64,000 nucleotides of DNA. Origin: Hyphomonadaceae bacterium UBA7672. Its GTDB lineage: Bacteria; Pseudomonadota; Alphaproteobacteria; Caulobacterales; Hyphomonadaceae. Shown piece after piece: positions 33,822-43,066 of the stretch. The position numbers were made by a program, and so were the translations under genes. Positions within the stretch are counted from its first letter, which is position 1, and the number at the start of each line of letters is the position of its first letter. The notes under the pieces were generated by a model. That model did not search any database and was not told the DNA's origin. It saw only the letters and a program-made list of their open reading frames with translations. Location: assembly GCA_002483135.1 (NCBI GenBank), contig DLHI01000035.1, positions 308,448 through 372,447 on the forward strand, read 5' to 3'.

Positions 33822-34895
33822 TCAGCCTGCCCGGATACGCAGGTTCGCCATGGCGCCGGCGCGCACCTGCTCGCAATCCCCACCAATGCGCACGCGCACA
33901 GGCACGCGCTGGGTTACCTTGGTGAAGACGCCCGCCGGATTGGCGTTCGCGACGAGTGCGAATTCCGAAGTGGTGGCCGCCCCAATCCTCTCCACCGTCC
34001 CGGAGCACGCGCGAGTTGCTGCATCGAGCCGAATCTCGACCCCGGCGCCGACGGTCACGCGACCAATGTCCGTCTCCTTGATATTGGCCTCGATCCAGAG
34101 ACCGATCGTTGCGTGCGCCAGCGCAATGCGCGCGCCGGCCTGGATGTGTTCGCCCGCGTCAGCGAATACTTCGTCGACGACGCCGTCGATGGGGCTGGTG
34201 ATTGCATGATGTTCGAGATCGAGCTTAAGCGCAGCGATCCGTTGGCGCAGGGCCGCCGCCTCCATCACCAGCCGCTCGGCGTCCTGATCGGCCAGCCTCG
34301 CCGCGCTCATCCCGGCGCGCGCTTCCGCCAGGCCGGCCTTGCGGCTGGCCAGCTGTGTCAGCGAACGCACTTCGCCTACTCGCGCCAGTTCCAGCGCTTC
34401 GGCGGCGCGGTCCATGGCTGCATCCGCGATGAGGCCTGACGCGTGCAGCGACTGCTTGCGCGCATGGTCTGCCTGCGCGGCGATCAGGGACGCGCGCGCA
34501 GCGTCGATGTCGGCCTGTGCGCCATCAAGGCCGGACAGGGCGGCCTCTATCTGACTGTTACCCCGTGCGCGATCAACGTCTGCTTCCAGGCGTAGACGCG
34601 CTATCGCGATTTCCAGCGCCTTGAGGTCCAGGCTCGCACTGGCCAATTCCAGCTTTGCACGCCGCCCGTCGAGCTGCGCCAGAACATCCCCGTGCGCGAT
34701 GCGGTCTCCCGGCCTGATGGGAAGATCGTCAATTCGGCCGGAGACGTCAGCCGAGATCGACACCATCTGTGCGCGTACGCGGGCGTCCGAAGTCGAGACG
34801 TATGCGTGCTGGTCCGCCAGCCACCACGCAGCCGCGCACGTCATCGCGAGGAGGGTGACTGCGGATATCAGGGGGACAATGCGTCGTCGGGTCAT
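33822..34895 (-). CDS. HlyD/EmrA-type membrane fusion protein
   Basis: The 357-residue product has one N-terminal membrane anchor (VPLISAVTLLAMTCAAAWWLA), a split biotinyl-lipoyl domain (YVSTSDARVRAQMVSISADVSGRI, later TSPIDGVVDEVFADAGEHIQAG), and a long alpha-helical hairpin of about 130 residues in between. The YVSTDDA-type motif (here YVSTSDA) marks the EmrA branch. It links the DHA2 pump across the periplasm to an outer membrane channel. It is first in the two-gene operon; no regulator gene is adjacent. Confidence 0.9.
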   Translation of the reverse strand: MTRRRIVPLISAVTLLAMTCAAAWWLADQHAYVSTSDARVRAQMVSISADVSGRIDDLPIRPGDRIAHGDVLAQLDGRRAKLELASASLDLKALEIAIARLRLEADVDRARGNSQIEAALSGLDGAQADIDAARASLIAAQADHARKQSLHASGLIADAAMDRAAEALELARVGEVRSLTQLASRKAGLAEARAGMSAARLADQDAERLVMEAAALRQRIAALKLDLEHHAITSPIDGVVDEVFADAGEHIQAGARIALAHATIGLWIEANIKETDIGRVTVGAGVEIRLDAATRACSGTVERIGAATTSEFALVANANPAGVFTKVTQRVPVRVRIGGDCEQVRAGAMANLRIRAG

Positions 34896-34997
34896 GGGCC
34901 TCGCGCCAGTTCTGGCTGAGGCTCAATGGCGCCGGATCGCGGCCCGGGGATGTATCGGGGACAACCCCAGGTTGTGTCTGCAATGTGCTCTGAAGAG

Positions 34998-35855
34998 CTA
35001 CGACCGGTTGTCGAAGGTCAGGATGCAACCTTCTGGCGCGACATAGGACGGCAGCACGGCCTGTCCCGCCAGCATCGCGTCCAGCACGGCCGAAGCGTAG
35101 TGCACATCCGCCTTGGCGCGCGCGCGGCCATAGGTGACACGGTCATTGATCGGACCCTGATAGAGAATCTTCCAGGTGCCTGGTTCGATGATCAGTGTCT
35201 CCGTCGAACGCTCCACGCCCAGCGGCTCACCGACAGATTGGTCGGTGTCCTTGAGGATTGGAATCTTGACGCCGAAATCGGTGGCTTCCTCGGCAATCAT
35301 CGCCGGTGTGTCGTAGGTGTTCGAGTTCAACATCAGGAAGCGGACACCCAGCGGCTCATACTTTGCGTGAAGCTGGTTGAAGTCCGGCATCAGCTGTTGG
35401 CCGATGGGGCAGCCCTTGGTGTGCATCGTCAGCACGATGACCTTGGCGTCCGTCATCTTGTAGAGCTCGTGCGTTTTCCCGGTCTGATCCTTGAGCTTGA
35501 AGTTGGCGATTTTTGCGATGGGCAACTCGTAGTTGGTCACGGTCGCATTCGATTTGAAGGGCACTGTGGGGGGGGCCTTGGCGGCGCTGACCACCGCCGG
35601 CGGAGCGGGCATGGCCGCAGTGTGGGCGTCCGCGCCATGATCGGCGACAGCGGGCACGGCCGCCGTTGTCGTGGTGGCCGGGTTATCTGTGGCGCTGGCG
35701 GCCTCCGTGGACGCATCCGCTGCCTGCGGCGCGGCGGCTGAAACCGCCGGTGTCGTGCTGGCCGTGTCCGCACCCATGGCCGGGGCGGGGGTCTCGTTCG
35801 AGCAGCCGGTCGCAATTACCAGCGCAGAGGCGGCGATCATCAGGCGGGTGAGCAT
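34998..35855 (-). CDS. Redoxin-family lipoprotein (thioredoxin fold)
   Basis: The 285-residue protein has a signal peptide ending ALVIATGC, probably a lipoprotein although the position -3 is unusual, then a 70-residue Ala/Thr/Pro-rich linker, and a thioredoxin-like domain with HTKGCPIGQQLMPDFNQL. The site is a single-cysteine CPIG rather than CxxC, and a second conserved-looking cysteine sits near the C-terminus (PEGCILTF), so a two-cysteine peroxiredoxin-like redox cycle is possible. AAGGAG nine bases before the ATG at 35855 supports the start. Its substrate is unknown. Confidence 0.8.
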   Translation of the reverse strand: MLTRLMIAASALVIATGCSNETPAPAMGADTASTTPAVSAAAPQAADASTEAASATDNPATTTTAAVPAVADHGADAHTAAMPAPPAVVSAAKAPPTVPFKSNATVTNYELPIAKIANFKLKDQTGKTHELYKMTDAKVIVLTMHTKGCPIGQQLMPDFNQLHAKYEPLGVRFLMLNSNTYDTPAMIAEEATDFGVKIPILKDTDQSVGEPLGVERSTETLIIEPGTWKILYQGPINDRVTYGRARAKADVHYASAVLDAMLAGQAVLPSYVAPEGCILTFDNRS

Positions 35856-36030
35856 GGGGAGTTGCTCCTTGGGTTCGCAAACCATTGGATCCGGCCCTTT
35901 GTGTCCGGACAGGGTAGCACAGTATCCCGCATCGACCTGACAGCGTCAAACAACTGGGGCGCCGCCGCACCGGATTGTGTTCGGGTTTGATGGTTCGGCT
36001 GCATGCAAGCGCCCCCCGCGATCGGGCCAC

Positions 36031-36061
36031 AAACGAAAACAGGCGGCCGAAGCCGCCTGTT
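36031..36061 (-). terminator. Rho-independent terminator of the TonB receptor gene
   Basis: On the minus strand a perfect ten-base-pair stem, AACAGGCGGC paired with GCCGCCTGTT, closes a TTCG tetraloop and runs into TTTTCGTTT. It begins 25 bases after the stop codon of the TonB-dependent receptor. The symmetric stem could also work in the other direction, but the T tract is on the minus strand. Confidence 0.88.
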
Positions 36062-36086
36062 CCCGTAACCTTGTATACGCCTGACC

Positions 36087-39000
36087 CTAGAAGGTCTTCT
36101 TGATGCCGATCTCGATCGTGCGGCCCAGCGGGCTGCCCATGCGGGGATCGTAGCCAAGTTCCTGGCGGGACTCCGGCGGATCCTCATCCGTGAGGTTCTG
36201 GATCGTGGCCGTGAGACGCAGATCTTCCGTGACGCGGAAGAGGTAGGTGAAGTCGAAGGCAAGCCAGTCACCGCTTTCGACACCATAGGTCGTCGTCGCA
36301 TAAGGCGTCGTCGTGCCCGGCTGGAAGCCGCCGGGGGTGATCGCGCCGCGCTCGTCGGTGACCGACGAGACGTAGTTGGCGCCGAGACGGAAGTTGTGCT
36401 GGTCCAGCGCGTAGTTGATGCTGAAGTTCGCACGCAGTTCCGGCGAGGCGAAGCCGACCGTCGCGAAGTTCAGGAAGCCGAGGCGGTCGTCAGCCGGGGC
36501 GACCTCGAACCCGTCAAGAATGGTGGCGGTGTTTTCGTCGATTTCCACCTTGGTTGCGGAGGCGGCGAGGGTTACATCGCCCGGGCCGAACGGCATCGAG
36601 TAGTTCACTTGTAGATCGATGCCTGCCGTGTGCTGACCAGGTCCGTTACCGAAGTCAGTTCGGATGTTCGAGAAGTCGCGGGCGGTTGTAACGCCCTGCA
36701 CGCATATGCCGCCGTTGAAAGTCACCCGGCTGATGAGCGGGTGCGAGCAGTTGGCGAGCGCTGCCCCGGTGTTGACCCCCGGGAAAATTGAGGCGGCAAT
36801 ATCGTTGACCGACGCAAGGTTGCCGAGTTCGTCTTCGGTCTCGATATCGAAGTAGTCGAGGATGATCGATAGGTCGTGGTCAGGCGCAAAGCCCTCCGAC
36901 TGCCAGATAGCGCCCACGTTCCACGCCGTTGCGGTCTCCGGCACCACATCGGTGCGGGTTACCGTTTGCGCGCCAAGCCAGGCTCCAGCCACCTTGGTGT
37001 AGCTGTTGACGCCGTTGTTGATGTCGCCGGGGATCAGGCCGGCAGGAGGCGCCTGGTAGTTAGTGCCGTAGGAGCCGCGAAGCGACAAAGGCCCCCAGAC
37101 GTCCCACTTGCCCGAGACCTTGTAGACCGTCGCCCCAAGTCCGCCCGAGAACTCTTCGCGGCGGACAGCGGCCTGAAGGTTCACGTTGTCCAGTAGTGGG
37201 ATCTGCATTTCCCCGAAGATCGAGTACTGCTGCTGGTCTGCATAGTCCGGAACGTTTGTGCCGAAGAAGACGAACGGACCCGGCGAGTCCGGGGTGCAAC
37301 CGGCAAAGCTCGGATCAGTCGTGTTGCGTGGCGTGGCGGTGGTTGCCTGTGCAGTCGTGCCGCCCGGCGGAATAATACCGATGGTCTGGCTAGTCGGCTG
37401 ATCGCAGGGCTGATTGCCATTGTAAAACGGGCTGTTCACCACCTCACGGAATTCAAGCTGGCGGACCTGACCGCCGAGCGCCCAGCCGATTTCCCCGCCG
37501 GGAAGCTGGATGCCTGACATGCCGTTGAACACGAGGTCAGCCGTGAGGCTGGAGTTGATCGTCTCGGTAGCGCGATCATCAAACAGCCAACGGGCAACAT
37601 CCTCACGATTCTCAGATCCAGCAACATAGCGCGGGTTGGCTAGACCCAGTTCCGGCTGGTTCGCGAAGGAGGACGCGAACGGGTTCCAGTAGTAACAGCC
37701 TGCTGCGGACCGGGCAGCGGCAGAGGTGCCGACCGAGGTGTTCTGGATCCCGAACTGGTTAGGATCTTGGTCGGTCAACGTGCAGTTCGGACCGCCGAAG
37801 CCAGCCAGAGCATCCTGCAAGCGATAGCCGATGATATCAGGCGAATCCGCATAAGAGATGGCTTGGTTGTAGGTCACGGCAAAATCGAAGCCGACGTCGG
37901 ATGCGATTCCGGCCCAGTCACCCAGATTGCCTTTTAGGCCCGAGCTCACGCGCCAGATCTGGTTGTCGATCTTCGAGGGCACGCCATAGCCGTTGCCGTT
38001 GCCCAAGAACGGGTTGCCGCCATGAGCGAACGCACGATAGGTCAGCGCAGCAAGGCCTGCAGTGGCTGCCCGAGCGGCTGGCGTCAGAGCGCCAGCCAGG
38101 ACCTGCTGGTCGAGGAAAGTCGATGCGTAAGGGTTCGTGGACGGCACATAGAACTGGTACGTCGCTCCCGTCGACACGGCGGGGCCCCGGATCACGGGTT
38201 GGGCGGGAGAGCCGAACACCTGCGGTGACTTCACCTGACCATAGGAGGCATCGAAGTGGAAATCGATGTTCTCATTTATGGTCGCGTTGAGCTGCGCGAA
38301 GCCACGATAGATGTCGTTCTCTTCAACCAGGTTGTAATAGGAAATGTAGTTATAGGCGCAAGCCGGGACGCCTGCGGCGACGCCGTTCGGATTGTACACA
38401 CCGCCGACAGCCTCGCAGCTCGACTGGGTGAAGTCGCGCTGCAGGCCGGCGGCCCCGATGCCGGGAATCAATGCAACCGGGGCGCCGAATTCACCAACAT
38501 AGGGGCGACTCGCAAGCACGCCTGCGTTGTAGGTGTCGCGGCTGAACGTGGCTGGGCGTGTTTGCAGAGGGAGCCAGGACGCCACGTTGGTGAGTGTCGA
38601 CCACGGAGCAGGGTTGACGCCGTACTCGCCAGCAGCCCAATCGCGTTCCTCAGATTCAAGGCGCGAGCGATGCTCGTATTCCGCTGACCAGAGAAAGTTC
38701 ACATCCCCGTCGCCTATGCCGCCAAGAATGCTGAGGCTGTAGTCGCCGTCGGAACCGTCGATGTACTTGTATTGGCCGCCGACTTCGAGGCCGACGAAAT
38801 CGTCGCGTGTGATGAAGTTGACGACGCCGCCAGTAGCGTCAGCTCCGTAAATGACGGCCGCGCCGTCCTTAAGGATCTCGGTGCGCGCGAGCGCGGCGGA
38901 CGGGATATTTGAGGTATTCGCGCTCATCCGCCGGCCGTTGAGCAGGGTCAGCGTCTTGTCAGCCCCGAGACCGCGAAGGTTGTAGTTGACCGAACCCGTC

Positions 39001-39314
39001 AGCTGAGCGCCGGAGAAGTAGTAGGCCTCTCCCGTCGTCGGACCGGAGATCGTCAGGCTCTTGGCGAATTCGAGGGCCGTCGGCGCGCCCTGTTCTTCAA
39101 GCTCTTCCTGCGAGAAAACTTCGACGGGCAGCGCGGCGTCTTCAGCCGAGCCTTGGATGAATGAACCCGTTACGATAACGCGGTCGCGATCATCGGTTTT
39201 TTCTTCGGCTGGTGGTTGCGAAACGGTCTGGACGTCTTGGGCCCAAGCCGGAAGCGCACCGGCCAAACCAACCAAAATCGCAGCGCTGGACGCGCCGCGG
39301 AGCTTGAACTTCAT
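36087..39314 (-). CDS. TonB-dependent outer-membrane receptor
   Basis: The 1075-residue product has a signal peptide ending ALPAWAQ, an N-terminal plug (RVIVTGSFIQGSAEDAAL as TonB box and first plug strand, YNLRGLGADKTLTLLNGRR, GADATGGVVNFITRDD) and a long beta-barrel ending in phenylalanine (IGIKKTF), as needed for BAM insertion. Such large receptors in Caulobacterales import oligosaccharides, peptides or siderophores; nothing here identifies the ligand. GGGGAGG precedes the start. It stands alone, divergent from the ABC importer genes after a 768-base non-coding stretch, and ends at a clear terminator. Confidence 0.92.
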   Translation of the reverse strand: MKFKLRGASSAAILVGLAGALPAWAQDVQTVSQPPAEEKTDDRDRVIVTGSFIQGSAEDAALPVEVFSQEELEEQGAPTALEFAKSLTISGPTTGEAYYFSGAQLTGSVNYNLRGLGADKTLTLLNGRRMSANTSNIPSAALARTEILKDGAAVIYGADATGGVVNFITRDDFVGLEVGGQYKYIDGSDGDYSLSILGGIGDGDVNFLWSAEYEHRSRLESEERDWAAGEYGVNPAPWSTLTNVASWLPLQTRPATFSRDTYNAGVLASRPYVGEFGAPVALIPGIGAAGLQRDFTQSSCEAVGGVYNPNGVAAGVPACAYNYISYYNLVEENDIYRGFAQLNATINENIDFHFDASYGQVKSPQVFGSPAQPVIRGPAVSTGATYQFYVPSTNPYASTFLDQQVLAGALTPAARAATAGLAALTYRAFAHGGNPFLGNGNGYGVPSKIDNQIWRVSSGLKGNLGDWAGIASDVGFDFAVTYNQAISYADSPDIIGYRLQDALAGFGGPNCTLTDQDPNQFGIQNTSVGTSAAARSAAGCYYWNPFASSFANQPELGLANPRYVAGSENREDVARWLFDDRATETINSSLTADLVFNGMSGIQLPGGEIGWALGGQVRQLEFREVVNSPFYNGNQPCDQPTSQTIGIIPPGGTTAQATTATPRNTTDPSFAGCTPDSPGPFVFFGTNVPDYADQQQYSIFGEMQIPLLDNVNLQAAVRREEFSGGLGATVYKVSGKWDVWGPLSLRGSYGTNYQAPPAGLIPGDINNGVNSYTKVAGAWLGAQTVTRTDVVPETATAWNVGAIWQSEGFAPDHDLSIILDYFDIETEDELGNLASVNDIAASIFPGVNTGAALANCSHPLISRVTFNGGICVQGVTTARDFSNIRTDFGNGPGQHTAGIDLQVNYSMPFGPGDVTLAASATKVEIDENTATILDGFEVAPADDRLGFLNFATVGFASPELRANFSINYALDQHNFRLGANYVSSVTDERGAITPGGFQPGTTTPYATTTYGVESGDWLAFDFTYLFRVTEDLRLTATIQNLTDEDPPESRQELGYDPRMGSPLGRTIEIGIKKTF

Positions 39315-40082
39315 AGCTGTAACCTCCCCGTATGAGTCTGTTAGCGACTCTCAATGTTCAGATTGTTGAACTGTAAGAAACGTCACGTCAATGACGCGTG
39401 CCCCGCCGACTTCCCGGTATCGGCGATGCTGCAATCGCGATGAAAACGGCGACGCCTGAGTGTTTGGCAGCGATCACTCTGCGTTGTGTATCAACATGAG
39501 CATTTTCATGCGCCCGATCGCCTTTAAGCGGCGCTACGGCCCCGTTTGTGACACGAAAGCTGCATCGGAAAAGAAATACAATACCGGCCGAGAACTCCGC
39601 GAATGATATTGTCAGGCGCGCGCCCCAAAGTCTTAATGCCGCAACGTAAAGTTACGTAAGGGGAAATTCAATCCAAGGAAAACCATAGGCAAGAAGTGAG
39701 GAAATTGCAGGCTGCACAGACCGGAAATTCCAGCGTTTTCTGACAGGTCTGGAAGGCGCAACCCGCTTACGCAGCTTGGCATGGCCCCGCGTCGTGTGCG
39801 GGTGTTGATCGGGCTAGCATTGATTTGCTTTGATCTCGGTAGATACCAACAGAGGCTGGGTCACATTGGCGTGTTGCTGTCAGTGCGAAGACCGTCAGGA
39901 CTGCAGGCTTTTAAGCGATCGGCTTCGCAGGGTTCCGCCGGGATGCTGCTGCTTCGCGCTCTTGCCCATCGCTCCCGAGGTGATGCGGCGCAGCAAAGTC
40001 GCGTGGCGCGGTCATCGGTTTGACGTGCGCGGAGATCGCTGCGTAACTCGCCTCGTGTCAGGGGTGTCACGGGTCGCAACGT
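39315..40082. other. 768-base stretch without a convincing gene
   Basis: This divergent intergenic region separates the TonB receptor from the ABC importer. It is clearly AT-richer than its surroundings between about 39480 and 39720, consistent with promoters for both sides. Short open frames exist (for example 39781-40023) but lack ribosome binding sites and family features. I see no regulator gene, repeat or RNA structure that I can defend. Confidence 0.5.
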
Positions 40083-41114
40083 ATGCTGGAGTTGAGGGAT
40101 GTTTCCCGGCGCGTAAGCGGCGTTAACCACCTGTCGGGCATTTCGCTCCGGCTGGAGCGGGGCGCGCTCAACGTGTTGCTTGGTCCGACGCGTGCGGGCA
40201 AGACCAGCCTCATCCGCGTGATGGCGGGGCTCGACCGGCCAACCGCGGGCTCGGTCTTGTTCGATGGCCAGGACGTTACCGACCGGCCTGTCTCCAGGCG
40301 CAATGTCGCGATGGTCTACCAGCAGTTCGTCAACTACCCCGGCTGGACGGTGCGTGAGAATATCGCCTCGCCACTGAAGGTGCGCGGTACTGCGCCGGCG
40401 GAGATCGAGCGCGAAGTGAAGCGTGTCGCCGACCTGCTGCGCTTGCGGGACTATCTGGACAGGCGGCCGATGGAGCTTTCCGGCGGGCAGCAGCAGCGCG
40501 TGGCCATTGCCCGGGCGCTCGTGAAGAAGGCCGGACTGGTGCTGCTTGATGAGCCGCTGGCGAATCTCGACTACAAGCTGCGCGAGGATCTCAGAGTCGA
40601 GCTGCCCCGCCTGTTCGCTGATTCCGCGGCGGTTGTCGTTTATGCAACGACAGAACCGGCCGAAGCGCTTCTGCTCGACGGCGTCACCGTCGCCATGCAC
40701 GAGGGAAGGGCCGTTCAGTCGGGTCCGACGCAGACAGTCTACCGCGCGCCGCATGATCTCACGACCGCGCGCATATTTTCCGACCCACCAATCAACACGC
40801 TGCCGGTCGAGGCGTCCATCAACCCGGCGCGCTTTGTCGGCGCGGCTACGCTGGCCCTGCGCGCGCACCACGTCCGCCTGCAGCCGCGTTCAGCGGCCTC
40901 CGATGTCTACGTCGCGGAGGTGGAGTCGATCGAGATCAACGGTTCGGAGTCGTTCGTGCGCATGAAACTGCGCGGGCAGCACTGGGTGATGCTGGCGCGC
41001 GGCATCCAAACATTCGCGCCAGGGACGGCGCTCACCGTCTATGTCGAGCCCGACGACATGATGCAGTTCGACGCTGCCGGCCGTGCTATCCGCCCAGCGA
41101 GCGAGGCGGCCTGA
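40083..41114 (+). CDS. glpS: ABC importer ATPase, GlpS type
   Basis: The 343-residue product is a sugar-type (CUT1/UgpC-like) ATPase: Walker A GPTRAGKT at 34-41, Q-loop VYQQF, canonical signature LSGGQQQR, Walker B LVLLDEPLANLD, and a C-terminal TOBE/OB region. The switch histidine is missing: ATTEPAEAL replaces the usual THDQxEA. Together with the next gene it matches the paired ATPases GlpS/GlpT of the rhizobial glycerol importer. Its start lies 768 bases from the divergent TonB receptor gene. The next gene starts three bases after its stop. Confidence 0.85.
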   Translation: MLELRDVSRRVSGVNHLSGISLRLERGALNVLLGPTRAGKTSLIRVMAGLDRPTAGSVLFDGQDVTDRPVSRRNVAMVYQQFVNYPGWTVRENIASPLKVRGTAPAEIEREVKRVADLLRLRDYLDRRPMELSGGQQQRVAIARALVKKAGLVLLDEPLANLDYKLREDLRVELPRLFADSAAVVVYATTEPAEALLLDGVTVAMHEGRAVQSGPTQTVYRAPHDLTTARIFSDPPINTLPVEASINPARFVGAATLALRAHHVRLQPRSAASDVYVAEVESIEINGSESFVRMKLRGQHWVMLARGIQTFAPGTALTVYVEPDDMMQFDAAGRAIRPASEAA

Positions 41115-41117
41115 CCG

Positions 41118-42200
41118 ATGGCGCGGCTTGATTTGTCCAACATCCGGCACATCTATGGCCCACCGGGGGAAGGTGAGCCGCAATATGCGCTTCGGCATGT
41201 GAACCAGGCGTTCGAACATGGCGGCGCCTATGCGCTGCTTGGGCCTTCTGGCTGCGGCAAGACCACGCTGCTGAACATCATCTCAGGCCTTGTGCATCCG
41301 TCCGAGGGACGCGTTCGCATCGATGGCGTGGACGTGACCGACAAGCCGACAGAGAAACGCAATATCGCGCAGGTGTTCCAGTTCCCCGTGATCTACGACA
41401 CGATGACGGTGCGTGAGAATCTCGAATTCCCGTTGCGCAATCGGGGCGTGGCTGCTGCGCAGATCAAGCGGCGCGTCGATGAGGTGGTCGAGATGATCGG
41501 TCTTGGCGCGCTGGCCATGCGGCGGGCGCGCGGGCTGTCGGCCGACGAGAAGCAGAAGGTCTCGCTGGGTCGCGGCCTGGTGCGCGAGGACGTGAACGCG
41601 ATCCTGTTCGATGAGCCGCTGACCGTGATCGACCCCGAAGTCAAATGGACGCTGCGGACACAGTTGCGGGAACTGCAGCGCCGCTCGGGCATGACCATGA
41701 TCTATGTCACGCACGACCAGACCGAAGCGCTGACGTTCGCGTCTGGCGTGGTGGTGATGCATGAAGGACAGGTGCTGCAGGTTGGCTCGCCCAAGGACCT
41801 GTTCGAAAAGCCGGCGCACACCTTCGTCGGCTACTTCATCGGCTCACCGGGCATGAACGTTCTGCCGACGAAGGTGGACGGGGCCGCGCTGCGGATCGGT
41901 GAATACTTCGCACCACTCGCGTCGGAGCCTCGGCTGCGGGGAAACCCGCTGCTGGAGCTTGGAATTCGCCCCGAATTCGTGCGGCTGACCGGTGAGGGCA
42001 TCCCGGCCACGATTGAGCGGGTCGAGGATATTGGCCGGCACCGCATCGTGCGCACGCGCATGCTCGGCCATGCAGTGACGGCCCTTCTGCAGGAGCATGA
42101 GCCAATCCCGGCGGACCCACACCTCTTCTTTGAGCCAGAGGGTGTCCATCTCTACGCCGACAGCTGGCGTGTGGAGATTGGCGGGAAGGTCGCGCCATGA
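41118..42200 (+). CDS. glpT: ABC importer ATPase, GlpT type
   Basis: The 360-residue ATPase complements its neighbour: Walker A GPSGCGKT at 42-49, Walker B AILFDEPLTVID, and an intact switch region THDQTEAL, but a degenerate signature LSADEKQK in place of LSGGQ. The pair would therefore have one canonical and one degenerate composite ATP site. A TOBE-type domain follows (LLELGIRPEFVRL). The product should energise uptake of glycerol or a glycerol phosphate-like solute with the two permeases downstream; its stop overlaps the next start by ATGA. Confidence 0.85.
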   Translation: MARLDLSNIRHIYGPPGEGEPQYALRHVNQAFEHGGAYALLGPSGCGKTTLLNIISGLVHPSEGRVRIDGVDVTDKPTEKRNIAQVFQFPVIYDTMTVRENLEFPLRNRGVAAAQIKRRVDEVVEMIGLGALAMRRARGLSADEKQKVSLGRGLVREDVNAILFDEPLTVIDPEVKWTLRTQLRELQRRSGMTMIYVTHDQTEALTFASGVVVMHEGQVLQVGSPKDLFEKPAHTFVGYFIGSPGMNVLPTKVDGAALRIGEYFAPLASEPRLRGNPLLELGIRPEFVRLTGEGIPATIERVEDIGRHRIVRTRMLGHAVTALLQEHEPIPADPHLFFEPEGVHLYADSWRVEIGGKVAP

Positions 42201-43066
42201 AGCCTGTCAATCACAAGGCGTGGTTCCTCGTAGCCCCGGTCCTGCTCCTGGTGGCGATCTCGGCCATCATCCCGCTGATGACGGTTGTGAACTACTCGGT
42301 TCAATATGTCGGCTCGACAGGCCGCTTCAGCTGGGTAGGCGACGAGTGGTATCGCGAGGTGCTGCACAACGAGAAGTTCTGGAACGCGCTCTGGCGCAAC
42401 CTCGTCTTCTCCGGCGTCATCCTTGCGATCCAGATTCCACTAGGCGTGCTGATCGCGCTCAACATGCCGCGCAAGGGGTGGGGCGTGCCGGTGTGCCTCG
42501 TGCTGATGGCGCTGCCGCTGCTGATCCCATGGTATGTCGTCGGCATGATCTGGCAGATGTTCGGCCGCGTCGACATCGGGCTGATGGGCGTGATGCTGCG
42601 CGATTTCGGCTACAACTATGAAGGCGATCCGATGGATGCGTGGTTCACGCTGATCCTGATGGACGTGTGGCACTGGACCAGCCTCGTCGCGCTGCTGGCT
42701 TATGCCGGCCTAGTCTCTATCCCGGACGCCTATTATCAGGCGGCGCGCATCGATGGTGCGTCGAAATGGGCGGTGTTCCGATTCATCCAGCTGCCGCGGC
42801 TGGCGCGCGTGTTGACCATCGCGATCCTGCTTAGGTTCATGGACTCGTTCATGATCTTCACCGAGCCCTTCGCCGTGATCGCGGGCGGCGATCCTGTTTT
42901 CCTGTCGACCGAGCTCAAGCAGACGGTGGAGCTTGGCAAAAAGGCCGCGATGTCGATCATCTACTTCTTGATCATCCTGGCCGTCAGCTGGGTGTTCTAT
43001 GCCGTGATGACCCGCAATGACGGCGAGCCGAGCGCGGCCGACAAGGCGCGGGGAGGCGGGACATGA
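42197..43066 (+). CDS. glpP: ABC importer permease, MalF/GlpP type
   Basis: This 289-residue inner-membrane protein has six hydrophobic helices and the EAA loop YYQAARIDGASKWAVFRFIQLP, which docks on the ATPase. It belongs to the carbohydrate-uptake CUT1 permeases and corresponds to GlpP of the GlpSTPQ importer. It overlaps both neighbours by ATGA, so the subunits are translated together. The DGEPSAADKARGGGT tail is polar and cytoplasmic. Confidence 0.87.
   Translation: MKPVNHKAWFLVAPVLLLVAISAIIPLMTVVNYSVQYVGSTGRFSWVGDEWYREVLHNEKFWNALWRNLVFSGVILAIQIPLGVLIALNMPRKGWGVPVCLVLMALPLLIPWYVVGMIWQMFGRVDIGLMGVMLRDFGYNYEGDPMDAWFTLILMDVWHWTSLVALLAYAGLVSIPDAYYQAARIDGASKWAVFRFIQLPRLARVLTIAILLRFMDSFMIFTEPFAVIAGGDPVFLSTELKQTVELGKKAAMSIIYFLIILAVSWVFYAVMTRNDGEPSAADKARGGGT

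Noticed and set aside
39781..40023. 80-codon frame in the region before the ABC importer
   Set aside because: No ribosome binding site, no hydrophobic pattern beyond a short stretch and no resemblance to a known family.
39861..40871. 336-codon minus-strand frame
   Set aside because: It is antisense to the first importer ATPase and has shadow composition.
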